Positions 12,421 through 24,059 of a stretch of DNA of 64,000 bases are shown here, piece after piece. The DNA is from Neoceratodus forsteri (taxonomy: Eukaryota; Chordata; Ceratodontiformes; Ceratodontidae), in the NCBI GenBank assembly GCA_016271365.2, contig CM057459.1:488821501-488885500 (forward strand), given 5' to 3'. Below the pieces are notes generated by a model that saw only the letters and a program-made list of their open reading frames with translations, searched no databases and was not told where the DNA came from. Position numbers and translations under genes: made by a program. Every line of letters begins with the position of its first letter. Positions within the stretch are counted from its first letter, which is position 1.

Positions 12421-12494
12421 CCCTCATTCTGGCATCCATCAGGAATGGACCACTGTCCATTGCTCAGGCATTGGGTGTCTCCCTGGCTGCCACT

Positions 12495-12620
12495 CACACT
12501 CTGTCTCTCCATCGGTCTCTGTCACTCTCTTTCTCTTTCTGTCAGTCTGTCTCCCTCTCTGGCTCACTCTCTCTCTTTCTCTCTCTCTCTGTCACTCCCT
12601 CTCACTCACTCTCTCACTGT
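12495..12620 (+). repeat. (TCTC)n-rich pyrimidine tract
   Basis: This is an imperfect CTCT/CTGT microsatellite between the transposase start and the right TIR. It produces serine/leucine open frames that are compositional artefacts. Confidence 0.8.
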
Positions 12621-12905
12621 GCTCAGTGTTGCGCATCTGCAGTCTGTGTGTTTGAGCCTATATTTATTGGCTAAAGTCTGCCTGGTGCAAGCTTGGGTTT
12701 GCTCCACACTTGCACCATGCCCTATGGTTGAATATACCATTGTACCCCTTATACATGGGAACGCCCCCTGCACTTGTGCTGCATACATTATGGTTGTGCA
12801 TTGGTGCACTGGGATTTGCACTGCATCACGGCTCCCCTTGAATATCGCTCAGTAGTGTATCTTCAGACTTGCACTGCGGCATCTCAGTTGCGCATGCGCA
12901 AGTGC

Positions 12906-12921
12906 TCTGAATATGTTGGCC
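12906..12921 (-). repeat. Harbinger-1 right TIR with AGA target duplication
   Basis: Read inward on the minus strand it is GGCCAACATATTCAGA. The flanking AGA is at 12922-12924. Confidence 0.85.
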
Positions 12922-12924
12922 AGA

Positions 12925-13397
12925 GAATAGAAATACTTTGTTGCTTGATATTATTATCTGACTCCATAATAAAACTTGGATAAAGGTGCAGTTTAACAAT
13001 ACAGCTCAGTTAACTAATAAGATCAAAACTAATCAAGGTGTATAACCAGGGCTCATTTTTGCACAATTTTTGTTTGATTGTTATCTTAATAACATGCTAC
13101 ACCCCAAAACAATTAATAAGTTCTGAATAGAATTTTTAGCTTGTGTGGATGAGATTGTCCTAATCTCAAATTTCCAACTGGATATACAGCAACAATTATT
13201 AAAATTGTATAAAGTTATGCTGCCAGAGATCACTAACCATAAATATGAAAAGACACAGCTGGTTATTTTTAGTGATAAAAAAGCTAATCCACTAAGGTTC
13301 CCAACTCATTGCTCCCAGTAGCTCAGCTGGAAGTCCAAACTATCCATTACTTAACCTGATACAAAATGGTCACACAGGGTACAGCGAGTTAATTAAG
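12925..13397. other. No gene recognised
   Basis: AT-rich noncoding DNA between Harbinger-1 and the palindrome. Nothing named. Confidence 0.5.
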
Positions 13398-13535
13398 CAA
13401 TAAGGATGACAGATGAGGCATTATGGTGGGATAACAGCCCATCTCGGGTGGGCTGAGCCATGAGGTGAAGCTGAGTGCTTCCACTACCCGAGAAGGGCTG
13501 TTATATCACCATAATGCCCCTGGAGTGTCTTATTG
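13398..13535. repeat. 138-bp fold-back (MITE-like) palindrome
   Basis: Arms beginning CAATAAG and containing GCATTATGGTG and ATAACAGCCC pair with their complements across a ~30-bp loop. TTAAG occurs just outside both ends (13393-13397 and 13539-13543), which could be a TTAA-type target duplication, though the arms do not reach it symmetrically. Confidence 0.65.
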
Positions 13536-13543
13536 TGTTTAAG

Positions 13544-14440
13544 AAATGGTCCCTACTAGTAAAGTATTTTTTTTTAGTTTTACTATTCTTACTATATGAA
13601 ACTTTTTTTCTATTTCAGATAAGTTTTTGTGAGACAAAATTGTCCTGACTTGCAGCAAGGTGGTGCTAATGCTGCATATAAGCAGCTGTTTAGTAAGGGT
13701 GAAGGGAGGGCAGGCAGTGACTTCACTTGGTAGCCCTAGAGGGGCATCGGGACAGAGACATCTAGGACTGGATCTGTAATTTACTGTTAGATGTTGGGGA
13801 AGACAAGGCCTCAGACCACCCAGGCTGTTGACTGCATTGGAGCAAACAGTGGGTACCTGACAGATACAGAGCCATGCAGGCTATAGCCTGCATGTCTGTG
13901 TTTTGTTTTTTTGTGTGTTTACATTTCTTTAAAAAAGGTTTTTTTTGCTTTTGTGGTCTATCTTGCATGTGGTATGTGAGATGGAGCTGATCAAGTTGAG
14001 CAGAAGTAGTGCTCATAGTCAACAGATTAAAAAAAAAACTTTACCAGAGAGCTGCTGTTTAGATCAGGACAGGAGGATGTCTATGAGAAGGGAGATCAGG
14101 AGTTGCAGTTTGAGGAAGATGTGTGTGGGGACAAGCAGTTGGCAGGTGAGCATACGGGTATTTGTAAGGTACGCAGTCTGTTTGACCAGGAGCTACTTTC
14201 ACTTGGGTCATTGTGCTGGGAAAATGGCCCAGGTGAAAGATACTCTTGACCAATCAGGAGCAGCTGAGATTCTTAGCACCCAATTCATAATAGTAGATCT
14301 ATCTCTACTTTTAAAAATGTACAGCTACTTATGGGTACCATTTATCAAGAATACTAAGTGGTCAGAACATGTTCATAAAAATAAAAATGAAAATGAATAT
14401 GACATTAAATGGAATCAGGAAATTTAAATATACAGCAGGC
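13544..14440. other. Unrecognised stretch with a TATA-like site
   Basis: It contains CATATAAGCAGC near 13677 and a G/T-rich leader-like text. It could be an LTR or promoter remnant, but no second copy is present in the window. The open frame at 13945-14427 has no recognisable domain. Confidence 0.3.
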
Positions 14441-14990
14441 ATTGTGGTAGATCTGTTTAATGTACCCTGCTAATATTAAATGCTGAAATTAGAGCCTCTT
14501 TATTATATGGCACTAAAATGTGGGGTGAAATGAACACTGATTCATTAGAAATCATATTAAATAGGGTAATGAGAAATGTTCTTTAAGTCCCAAATAAATG
14601 TCCACATTGCAGTTCATTGTGCAGAACTGGGCTAGTTTTCAATAGCTAAAACAATCCAAGAGAAAACAGTGTATTTTCCACCAGACACCATTATGTTACC
14701 TGATGATAGATTACCAAAATAGTGCCTAGAAGAGCAGCTAAAACATGTGAAAAGATGTTTTACATTTCCCTGTATAAAATAAATAACAGAATAGATATAC
14801 CACTTGGGTCCTGGCTGTCTGTTAACTGAAATCACCTGTAGACACAGGCTGAAAATTAGGCAACAAATAAAATCTGTATACATAGATAACTGCCATGCAA
14901 AATGGTCTGGCTACCATAAGAAAATTAAAAGCATTCTGTTATATAGAAAGTTAAATACTAAGTTTGGCAAATTATTTTATTAAACCAATA
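14440..14990 (+). mobile_element. Degenerate LINE ORF2 C-terminal remnant
   Basis: Translated fragments LYGTKMWGEMNTDSLEI, NRVMRNVL and AELGLVSIAKTIQEKT resemble the region after the reverse transcriptase in animal LINEs (LYGsEvW, flRklL, ELGl). There are multiple stops. Clade not determined. Confidence 0.5.
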
Positions 14991-15651
14991 TAAAAAAAAT
15001 CTGATAGGGCCCTATTCATTTGGTATAGACTACAACAATATAAAAGTAATTTTTTATTTTATCAACACAAGTTGCCTGGGACAAGCTCCCCACATTTTAA
15101 GCATGGCCTCTTTACCCTATATGATGAAACATGTTTTGCTTGTATGTCCTCTATACAGTTCCAGTAGACAATAATGATTAACACCTTTGATAGAAAACAT
15201 ATATTTCAATGGAAGATAACGTAGTCCACCTTCTTAATGCCACTAAGATGCAGACTATCTTTACTGTTACTGGATATTTAAGGTTAATTAAACATTGTTG
15301 AAGCCCACCGATAACCTGCAGTTATTTTTTGTATATATTAATATGCACAAGTTCATTTGAAGAATACTCAAATTAATTTGAGGAGTGTGGGTATCCAGAA
15401 CTGAACTGCTTTTACTATGTTTCACACAGAAATATATTTCTGTATTAACTAATGACAATACGAGTCACTTCTCTTCATTTGATGCTTTTTTTATTTTCAT
15501 TTATGCAACTTTTTCAACATTGCTGTCTTGTGTCAATGTCTTGTAACTGTTAAACAGTGGTTACAATACACAAATTGAAAAGTTAGTACTTTTATAAGAT
15601 TGCATTATTTGAATGTTACCAAACAAATATGAATGTATTTATGAAAACATT

Positions 15652-15941
15652 GATTTTTCTGTACAATGTTCTAAAGTTCAATTCAACATTCCTTTCAGGA
15701 GGAAGTTCCCTAACAAATTCCATTGAAACTGTTTGAAAATTCATCACCTTTGGAGTTATAATAGTCAATTTATTTGGAGTCCAAGTTTGTGCATGGAAGC
15801 CATACTCTGAGCCCTCTGATTTACTGCACATAAATTAATGAATAAAACTCCACAGGGATGATTTTCATAGTGTTTTCAACATAATTCATTAGAGAAAATC
15901 CTCTCAAAACAAGTTCTATATTGAACTTTAAAACTATTTAA
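15652..15941. repeat. Partial copy of the TIR element at 15993-16450
   Basis: It matches 16075-16358 over about 280 bp, including GGAGTTATAATAGT and CATAATTCATTAGAG. Its ends form an inverted repeat around AAAGTTCAAT. The outer ~80 bp of each TIR is absent or diverged. Confidence 0.65.
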
Positions 15942-15992
15942 CTCAAAACCAGGTGGTAGGAACTAGATGAGCTGTATACTGAACTTGCTGGA

Positions 15993-16450
15993 TAAAAGTG
16001 GTAGCAACTTGACGGCATCTGGTCAAAACCGCACCGACTAGGTGAAAATCAAACTTTGGAAGGTGATTCTGCTGGAGTTTCTGTAAAACATTTTAAAGTT
16101 CAATACAGAATTGCATTCAGGAGTCTGTTTCCTAACAAATTCTGTGAAACTGTTCAAAAATCCATCCCCCTTGGAGTTATAATAGTTAATTTATATGGAG
16201 TCTGAGGTTGTACGTGGAAGCCATACTCTGAGTCCCCTGATTTGCTCCACATAAAATAATGACTAAAACTCCACAGGGATTAATTTTATAGTGTTTCCAA
16301 CATAATTCATTAGAGCAAATCCTCTCAAAATGAATTCTGTATTGAACTTTAGAACTTTTTACAGAAATTCTGATACAATTGCAGTCCAAAGTTCCATTTT
16401 TGCTCTTTCAGTTGGCTCAGTTTTGACCTAGTTCCCAACTTTACCATGTT
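15993..16450. mobile_element. Nonautonomous DNA transposon with ~100-bp inverted ends
   Basis: The left text from TGGTAGCAACTTGACGG through TTTCTGTAAAACATTTTAAA pairs with the right text ending GACCTAGTTCCCAACTTTACC. The inner 40 bp (TTCTGTAAAA, AAAGTTCAATACAGAATT) is nearly perfect. It has no coding sequence. It lies head-to-tail with a partial copy at 15652-15941. Superfamily undetermined. Confidence 0.65.
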
Positions 16451-17464
16451 ATAATGAGAGCTTGCTTCAAATAGACATTTTCCTGAAATAGTTAATTATA
16501 TTGGACTTTACATTGTTATAAGATGATCACAATAGTACTTCACCCTTGGACTTGGTTTCTGCATTTCAGAGAAAATAACTTATAACCTAAATTCATATTT
16601 TGTTTATGCACGTTGTTTTGTTGTTGTTGTTTTTGTTTTGTTTCAGCCACAATTGTTTTTTGTTTAACCAGAGCATAATGGGGCATGAGATTTTATAGAA
16701 GTGATTTGTGTAGTAATTGTGTGTGTGAAAGATTTGAGTGTGGGTGGGTGATGTTTATTTGGGTTTTTATACCAGCCCGGGGGTGGTGGCAGGAGAAGTA
16801 TTATGATACCATTACAGCTTGTACTGTGCGATCCACTCAAGATTTTTCTCTTTGGAATTTTTCAATTATTTCATTATTTGCTTAATGTAGTAACACAGCA
16901 GATCATACTAATAGTCAACATTTGCTAGTGTCATCAATACAACCTGATCAATAAAAATGTACACAATTGATATAAATTAAAATTCTAAACTACTTCATCC
17001 ACATTCAGTTTTGATTTCAAACTTTATGTCTACAGTGGGGAAAAACAAAGACTAGCTACTATTCTTTTCAGCATTTGCTTAGACCATATTAAGCTCGAAG
17101 AAAGTTCATCACATTATGTAATTCATATTACCTGCTTAATTATGTACATACTTTTATTGTGAACTTGCCCACTTCACATGGCATCACTGGACTGAGGATT
17201 TTTTTCTTCAGTTACTCTTTTTATTGAACATAGATACATTTTTAATTAAAATATGTTGTGGCAAACTAGACTACCCCAGACTCAGCCTGCTAGTGTTTTC
17301 AGCTTTACTTGCAGATTTAGTGGGGTAGTCTTTTAAAGGTAAAGTACATATTTTTGGAATAGTGTTCGGCAAAGCATGATAACTGATGGAAAGCAGTAGC
17401 AGTAGGTATATAAATTATATGAGAAGTTCAAGAAAATGGATTAAGATTTAAAAAAATATCACAC
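16451..17464. other. No gene recognised
   Basis: AT-rich noncoding DNA with a (GTT)n run near 16610-16650. The open frame at 16685-16885 has no domain. Confidence 0.5.
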
Positions 17465-17950
17465 ATTTTGTTATTTGACAGGGAATGGGTTAAAAGGTAT
17501 AAGAAAGTGTGTGAGGACTGGTGAATGAATTTTGGGAAGGGTACTGGAGATGGGATACACATCTTCAGAAGAGTAGAGGCGGGGCAAATTGCTTGTAGAA
17601 AGTGGGATGGGGTAAACCTTCACTAGATTCCAGGATCTGTGGCATAACATTTGGGAAGTGAGTAGGGTAGGATGTACAGACTTTGTGTTTAATGAGGAGA
17701 GGGGCAAATTGAGGAAGTTTGCAGGTTTGGGCCTGCTGTGCAGAGGAGGTACAAGTTTCAAGAGTCATGTGAGTAGGGGTAGGAATGGTTGGAGAGGTAT
17801 CTATGGTATGCATCTGTGACATGTACAGCTGTGCACAAATTTTGGATGGGGGATGGGGTACAAATGATGTTTGGACAGGATAGAAGTACACATTTTGGGA
17901 GGGGTATGAGGGGTACATCTGCAAATACCAGGATGGGTACTTGGTAGGAA
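17465..17950. repeat. Degenerate GT-rich tandem repeat, left part
   Basis: Words such as GGTACA, ACATTTTGGGAGG and GGGTACATCT recur irregularly. Similar text resumes at 20510-20745, on the other side of LINE A, suggesting the LINE inserted into an old minisatellite. Confidence 0.45.
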
Positions 17951-20509
17951 TACAAATCAAATCAAATCAAAAATCTTTATTTATTCAGGCGAACATCATT
18001 GAGCATAGCTCATTTACAAGATGGACCTGAGTGGTCATAACAAAAAAGGTTACAGAGTGTATACAAAAACATGATATTGAAATAGCACAAATACAAACAT
18101 TTATGAGTGAGATAGATGTACAATTATTTACATATATACAAGGCAAAGGACAGTAAACCAAAACCTATTAAAGGTGAGAAACAAACAGTCTGGTAGGGAT
18201 AAGGCTTGGATAATGGTACATGGGTGGGCATATATGTTTGAGGTTTGATGTGGAAAGGACCAGAGGAATGATAGAAGAATAGGGAGGAGCTTTAGAAGGG
18301 GGTGGGGGAGAGAGAGGTGTGTGGGGTGGGGTGTGGGAGGACTAGGCCTTGTGGAAGCAATTGCATGAATCTGGGATTAGGCTGGTGTACAGCTTTTGAA
18401 GGATGTAAGGGGATCAGTGTTTCCATTTTCAATGTCTTTTGGATAGAATTCCAGATAAGTGCCAGGGAATAACTGATTGCAGCTCTTCCATACCGGGTGC
18501 AGGTGATAGGAATCTTCAGCAGGATCAGTTTGTTGATCCTCAAGGTGTAGGGCCTGGATGTGATCTGGTTGAAGCAGTCTGAGATGTAGGAAGGAGTTTG
18601 TTTGTCAGAGCTTTGTAGATCCAGGTAGCAGCATTTTTCTTCTTCTATGTTGCAGGGATGTCCAGCTGACTGCATCGTAGAGAGAGCAATGACGGTGCTA
18701 GAGGAAGGTCAGTAATGAATCTAATAGCTCTATGATACAGGGTGTCTAGTTTGTTTAGATGGGAGAGGAGCAATGACCATAGAGGAAGTCAGCATAATCA
18801 ATGAGGGACATGAATGATGCAAGGATTAATCTTTGTTTGGAATCTTTGGTCAGGTAGTGTTTGATTCTATAGAATAGACCAAGTCTTTGTCTTAGCTTTT
18901 TCAGGAGCTCTTCAACGTGGGTAGTATAGTCTAGTTTACTGTCTATCCATACTCCTAGGTATTTGAATTTGTCAACATATTCCAGATTTTCACCAAGGAT
19001 GGTAGAGAGTTGTGGGAGGGTGAATGATGGGATAGTGGAAGAACAGTTCTTGTGGGCAAAGAACATAGCTTTGGTTTTCTTAGCATTTAGTAATAATTTC
19101 TTTTTAATAGGTTATGCTGGAGGAGGAGAATTGAGACTGTAGGAGCTCACAGGCTTTTGATGGTGAGGATCGCTCACATAAAGTACAGTGTCATCTGCAA
19201 AAGGTGGATATTAGAAGAGAGAGATTGGAGTCAATATTGTTGATGTAAATGGCAAAAGGATGGGACCCAGGATGGAGCCTTGCAGTACACCTCTTAGGAG
19301 TGGCTTGAGGTAGATAGATCACCATCATTCTTTACCAGTTGTAGCCTTCCAGAGAGATAGCATCTGAACCATTTAATAGAGAGTGAGTCAAGGCCTATGG
19401 AGTTTAGTGGAGGTGATTAGAAGATCATGATCCACAGTGTCAAAGGCTTTGCTTAGATCCAGAAACACAGCACAGGTATTATTCTTTTGTCTAGGGCAGT
19501 CTGCCAGTCATTTGTGACTTTTGCTAGTGCAGAGATGGTGCTATGTATAGATCTAAACCCAGATTGAGCTGGATTTAGGAGATTGTTGGTATCAAGGTAG
19601 GCAGTTAACTGAGAGTTTACCAGCTTCTCAAGCATCTTGGATAGTATTGGTAAGATGGAGATGGGCCTATAATTATTGAGGTCCATGGGATCACCTGCCT
19701 TAAGTAATGGAAACACTTGAGCTGTTTTCCATATTGAGGGGATAGTACCAGTGACAAGTGATAGATTGAAGAGGTGGGTGAGGGGGGCGGTTAAGGCATA
19801 CAGTGCTACTTTTAGAAAGTAGGGATCCAGGGAGTCTGCACCTGCATTTTTGGTGGTATCTAGTTGGAGTAGGAGGTCTTACTTCTTTGAACAATATTGG
19901 TTTGAATGAGAATGTGGAAGCAACCTTTTGACTCTCAGTAGATTGTAGGTTTTAGAGATGATCTTAATAGGTTTGCAGGAGAGGAGTCGAAAGCCAGGCC
20001 AGCTGTAGTGAAATGGTCATTGAAGGCATTCAAGATATTTTGCTTGTCGGTGATTTCAATATTATTTAATTGAATTTTGGATGGTAAGACAGGGTAGAGG
20101 TTTGACCTAGGATGCCCTTTTATGGTACCCCAGAACCTGGAAGGGTTGTTATAGAGAGCATCTAGTTCAGCTGTGAAGGTTGCCTTGGTTTTCTTACTTG
20201 TTTTGTGCAGGAGTTTCTGGCTTTTCTGAATTGGAGCCAGTCATTTGGGTCCTTTGTCTTTCTTGCCCTTTCCAGTTTGTCTCTGGCAAGCAGTCTTGGA
20301 TTTAAGTTGTGAGAACCAGCGACAGGATTTGAGTTTGGTTCTGACACTGGTGAGGGGTGCATGTGAATTGAGGGCACTTATGATTATATCATTTAGGATT
20401 TGAAGAGCTGACTCTATTGAGGCTGTGAGATAGAATTCTTGCCAACGTGTGGTGTGGCACAGATCATGGAGATAACATGATGAGAGAGCAGAAATATGGA
20501 GACATGCAA
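17951..20509 (-). mobile_element. L2-like LINE (LINE A), 5'-truncated
   Basis: Read on the minus strand it encodes a linker, reverse transcriptase and 3' UTR, ending in tail repeats of the form (TTGAT)n at 17955-17975 next to AATAAATAAAG. It is related to LINE B at 38.2-40.3 kb: both share GDP.DLNNYRPIS and ALAKVTNDW, plus a common 3' segment (ATGAGC...CTCAATG). Confidence 0.8.
18755..20480 (-). pseudogene. LINE A ORF2 remnant
   Basis: In order on the minus strand: a pre-RT linker (SALNSHAPLTSVRTKLK near 20370, FWGTIKGHP near 20110), RT motifs MDLNNYRPISILPILSKMLE near 19680 and LLNPAQSGFRSIHSTISALA near 19570, catalytic FADDTVLYVSD near 19190, then LEYVDKFKYLGVWIDSKLDY near 18970 and a thumb region. 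It is broken by frameshifts. The endonuclease domain is missing because of 5' truncation. Confidence 0.8.
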
Positions 20510-20745
20510 AATTAATTGTGTGGTGCAGAGGTACACATTTTAGGAGAGATACTGTGGTAAGTACAACATTTCAGGAGGTGTATAGGAGAAGCGTTATAGC
20601 TTGTAAGAGTGGTGCATGGTACAGTAAGAGCTGGGAGATGTGTGTGCCATATTTTGGAATAATTACTTGCAGGGACAGCATACAGGTGTACATGTTTGTG
20701 GGATGATACATTTGGGGAGAACGGCTGTAGCAGAAGAACACTTTT
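20510..20745. repeat. Degenerate GT-rich tandem repeat, right part
   Basis: It contains GGTACACATTTTAGGAG and similar words matching 17870-17930. See the left part. Confidence 0.4.
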
Positions 20746-21339
20746 TGAGAGTGCTGTGGAACCTCAGCAAAGAGATTGAGTCTAAAAGAATACATAAGGA
20801 GGAAGTTGTGATGGATGAATTCAGGGCTGGAAAGTCAACACAGGAAACCAAAAATTTAAATTTTGAGAGCATGAAAGGTTTGTTTGGGGGGGGGGGGGTG
20901 TTTGATACAGTATTCCAATGGTTGGTGATTAACCTAGGGAACTTGCCAGATATGTAATGTTTTGTTCTACTGTTATAAGTCCATTAATAAAAATCCTGTC
21001 AGAAACTTTGTAGCAAGCATTGATTTTTGCCATTCCTCAATTTGATGTATTGTGTGTACTAAGCTGACATGACCTGTTGAAAAATTATGTCAAGTTTTGA
21101 TTGAATGATATCTGCGTTTACCCAAGATTCCACTGGCTGGTTTGAATCTGTCTGAGGAAGTTTTGTAAAACCATCTGGTAAGAGAGGCATACAAATATCA
21201 TTTATACATGAATAGCTGCAATTTCTGAACCATTTGTAACAAATGAGGCCTTGTCCTCATGGTGGGCAAATAGTACATTTTTAAGCATTGCAGTTGATCT
21301 TTAGGAGACATATTGAATCAGGGAAGGATAGCTGCATGT
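20746..21339. other. No gene recognised
   Basis: Noncoding DNA with a G homopolymer near 20886-20897. No domain is seen in the frame at 20640-20957. Confidence 0.5.
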
Positions 21340-21645
21340 ACAAATACAAATACACATTATGTGGGACCCTACTGGAGGTATCAACAAATTAAAAATATTT
21401 AGGGATACAAATATCCAACGATCTCAGCATCACACTTACCAAACAATGGAAGCTGCATCAAAAGCAAACAGAATAGTGTGGGCTATTAAAAGGAATATTT
21501 ATTCTAGATATAGTAAAGTACTGATCCCACTTTACAGGTGTTATGTGCGTCCACATCTAGAATATGTTTCACAATTGTGGTATCCATTCAAACAAATTCT
21601 GGTCAGAGACACAATGGCTGCTGAAGTGTTAATGTTATAAAAATA
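21340..21645 (+). mobile_element. LINE RT thumb fragment (jockey/CR1 group)
   Basis: The reading MEAASKANRIVWAIKRNI followed by LIPLYRCYVRPHLEYVSQLW is the typical post-catalytic region of CR1/Rex-like reverse transcriptases. The fragment is isolated, with neither RT catalytic domain nor 3' tail nearby. Confidence 0.7.
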
Positions 21646-22080
21646 TGTATTTATTTCAAAAGTTTTATGAGGAAAGACATATTGAAGTAGTAACAGCTCA
21701 TTTTCAGATGTGTCCTGGGAGAAGGAGAAATGTAACAGATTCAAAAATACAGAATATAAAGTTCATAGAAGTGGAATAAATGTAACAAAGATAAAGAAGA
21801 CAATTATATTTAAGAATAAATTAACAAAAAACAATTTACAAAGCAATAAGTTGTGGAACTGACCAAAGAATAGAAATAGCTAACAACTTATGAAAATAAA
21901 AACTATGAGAATGACTGATGTGGGAGACGAACTATAGAACTAATGTGTGACTTAGTTGTATTACTGTGATGTAAAATCTTTCACTGGTCATGCTGTCTTC
22001 TCTTTCTGCTTTCCTAAGCTTTAGAACTCTCTCCCCCTAACCATTTGTTCTGCTGCTTCCAAATACTTTCTCTCCTTTCT

Positions 22081-22228
22081 GGTCCATGACCACATCGCTA
22101 CCTCCTGTGCTTGTCCTTGATACATAGCATGTTTTCACTCCTCAGTTTACCTTCTTTCTCCATGACCACACTACTTCCTCCTGTGGCTGCCCCTGAGTCA
22201 TAGCCATGCCAAGCTCCTCAATTTACCC
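22081..22228 (+). repeat. ~72-bp tandem duplication
   Basis: Two adjacent CT-rich units share CCATGACCACA, ACCTCCTGTG (second copy TTCCTCCTGTG) and CTCCTCAATTTACC-like endings. Confidence 0.6.
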
Positions 22229-22369
22229 ACTTACCCTCCTTGATCCTCTTCCTTGCCCCTCCACCCACCTCACCAACCCTTCTCCCTCTCTTCTTCCTCC
22301 CTCATTCATCTACACTTTCCCTTCCCCAAGATCTGTGCTTTCTTTCAGTGCCCTATCCCCTGGTGCTGT

Positions 22370-22660
22370 CACCATTGAAAAGTACTATTGCTTATATCCA
22401 TGGGACAGATTCCCCACTGTGTCCTTGTAAAATGTTTGCCTATAATTTTGCCTGTCTGATGAACCTTATTCATATTCATTTTCTACTGTTTATTTTATAT
22501 CTCTGTATGATGTTTTATTGTATAAGTTATGGTCCTATGTTGTTCTTGCTCCTCTCTTCCCCCTTCTCCCCAGAATGCATCTGGAAATGATATATTTTTC
22601 AGCTCAATATGTCTTTCCTGGTGAAACCTTTCAAATAAATAAATGAGTAAGTATATACAT
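22370..22660 (+). mobile_element. Putative LINE 3' UTR with AAAT tail
   Basis: The segment ends TTTCAAATAAATAAATGAG, typical of LINE tails in this genome (compare 5553-5572). No coding sequence remains. Confidence 0.4.
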
Positions 22661-22797
22661 AAATAAATAATGTAAAAGTCCCACATTTACACCACAATAG
22701 TAGCAAAAAACAAAATCATAAACATCAAGGTAATGCAATGACAAATGTTTTTGGTTCTGGACATACACACCCTCTTGAAAATTCATACAGCCCACAG

Positions 22798-22836
22798 AGA
22801 CACACACACACACACACACATACACACACACATATG
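22798..22836 (+). repeat. (CA)n microsatellite
   Basis: Interrupted CA dinucleotide run. Confidence 0.95.
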
Positions 22837-22904
22837 TAGCAGTTACAACAGTTGTGCACACACATAGGGTGTAAGTGTCATTAGTAGGATAGAGCAGCTA
22901 TAAT

Positions 22905-23105
22905 ATTTCATTTTCAGTGGGATCAAGTTTTACACATTTTTTCCAGTGCATTTAGTAGAGTTAGCATAGGTAACATGCAGAATCTATTTTTTACTGGGGT
23001 CCTGCTTTTGTACATTTTTACAATGTAGTTACCCAGGACTTGTCAGTTAACATGCAGTATCTCAATTTCAGTAAGGTCCTGATTGTACATTTGTAACACT
23101 AACAG
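22905..23105 (+). repeat. ~77-bp tandem repeat, about 2.6 copies
   Basis: TTTCAGTGGGATC, TTTACTGGGGTCC and TTTCAGTAAGGTCC start successive units at about 22912, 22989 and 23065. Each is followed by TACA(C)ATTT and AACATGCAG. Confidence 0.65.
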
Positions 23106-23183
23106 ATCTGGGATGCCCTAAATGAGTTGGCTTCATCACAGTCTGAATATTTTCAGTGATCTGATACTGTCGCTCTCTTTGCC

Positions 23184-24050
23184 CAGCAGGGGGATATGAA
23201 CTGAGCTGAGTGCACATTTTAGTGCCTCATTTTTGCTTTTGGAGGCTATATTCAAACATGCCTGGGGCGCTTGCCCTTTGCTCCGAACATGTCTGAGTAT
23301 AGCAAATTTAGTGAACTTTGCTAATTTGCACTAAGTGGCCAGCAGGGGGATGCAAACTGTACTGAGTGGACATTTTTTTTTTGCATTATTTGTTTATCAG
23401 CCTCCTCATCTAGACCAGCCTCTCCTTTGGGCCACCAGGGACACTCTCACCTCCCTTGAGATCCCCTAACACCAACTCTCATCTCATATTGCAGCCACTC
23501 TACAGGGTAACCTGACATATCCCTTCGTTTGAAAGGTCCTTTCCTTTCCTTTCTGAGAGAATGTGCCTTACAGCTTACATTTCTTGATCCTAGGTGCTAC
23601 TGAGGTCTGTCCAGGCTGCTTGGGGGCTTCATGATGCCTAGGGTCCAGGCAGGCATTCATCCAGTCGATTAAAACACAATTTTCCCTGGTTTTCTTAGCC
23701 TCTGTGTAGTGCCACTTCTGCAGTGCTCCCAGTCTCCACTGGGGGGCCACTGTAGAGTGAAGTAAGCTCACAACCTTCCCCAGGAGAGGAGAACAGTTTT
23801 CCAGATGCTCAATCCTCTCCTTCCCCTGTCAACCCCTGACATCCTGAGTACATTCCCTAACTCAGGTCACCGGCATGGTGTGAGGTGTGGTGTCCAGTGC
23901 CTAAGCCCTCTGCACCACTGGGCCAGCATTCAGTGCACATTTTAATGCCTCATTTGTGTTTTGGGGGCTATATTCAAACATGCTTGGGGCACTCTCACTT
24001 TGCTCCAAACATGTTTGAGTATAGAAAATTTAGTAAACTGTGCTAATTTT
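23184..24050 (+). repeat. ~150-bp tandem repeat interrupted by a SINE-bearing insertion
   Basis: Units start GGCCAGCAGGGGGAT and contain GCACATTTTAGTGCCTCATT and GGCTATATTCAAACATGC. Unit 1 is at 23184-23335 and unit 2 begins at 23336. The unit text resumes at about 23930 after an inserted block of ~540 bp. Confidence 0.65.
23768..23936 (-). mobile_element. tRNA-derived SINE (copy S1)
   Basis: Read on the minus strand it starts GCTGGCCCAGTGGTGCAGAG, which contains an A-box-like TGGCCCAGTGG. A decayed B-box-like GTGACCTGAGTT follows about 60 bp later. A second copy (S2) is at 62575-62750 with the same head. The true 3' end may extend left toward 23405. Confidence 0.6.
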
Positions 24051-24059
24051 CTCTTAGGA

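Larger units (their letters stand above)
5707..12921. mobile_element. Complete PIF/Harbinger DNA transposon (Harbinger-1), 7.2 kb
   Basis: Sixteen-bp terminal inverted repeats match at 14 of 16 positions and are flanked by the 3-bp direct repeat AGA. Inside are the two genes expected of an autonomous Harbinger: a Myb/SANT-like protein on + and a HARBI1-like DDE transposase on -, transcribed toward each other. Three-bp target duplications are a hallmark of the superfamily. Both genes carry stops and the transposase has lost two catalytic residues, so the element is inactive. The 3 kb left of the Myb gene is low-complexity sequence rich in CA, CC and TGG. A 1.3-kb nonautonomous relative lies at 46850-48182. 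Confidence 0.9.

Noticed and set aside
12070..12855. 261-codon plus-strand open frame
   Set aside because: It is antisense to the Harbinger transposase and runs through a (TCTC)n tract.
13945..14427. 160-codon plus-strand open frame as a host exon
   Set aside because: No recognised domain, poor splice context and Lys-run from an A homopolymer. Left as unassigned DNA.
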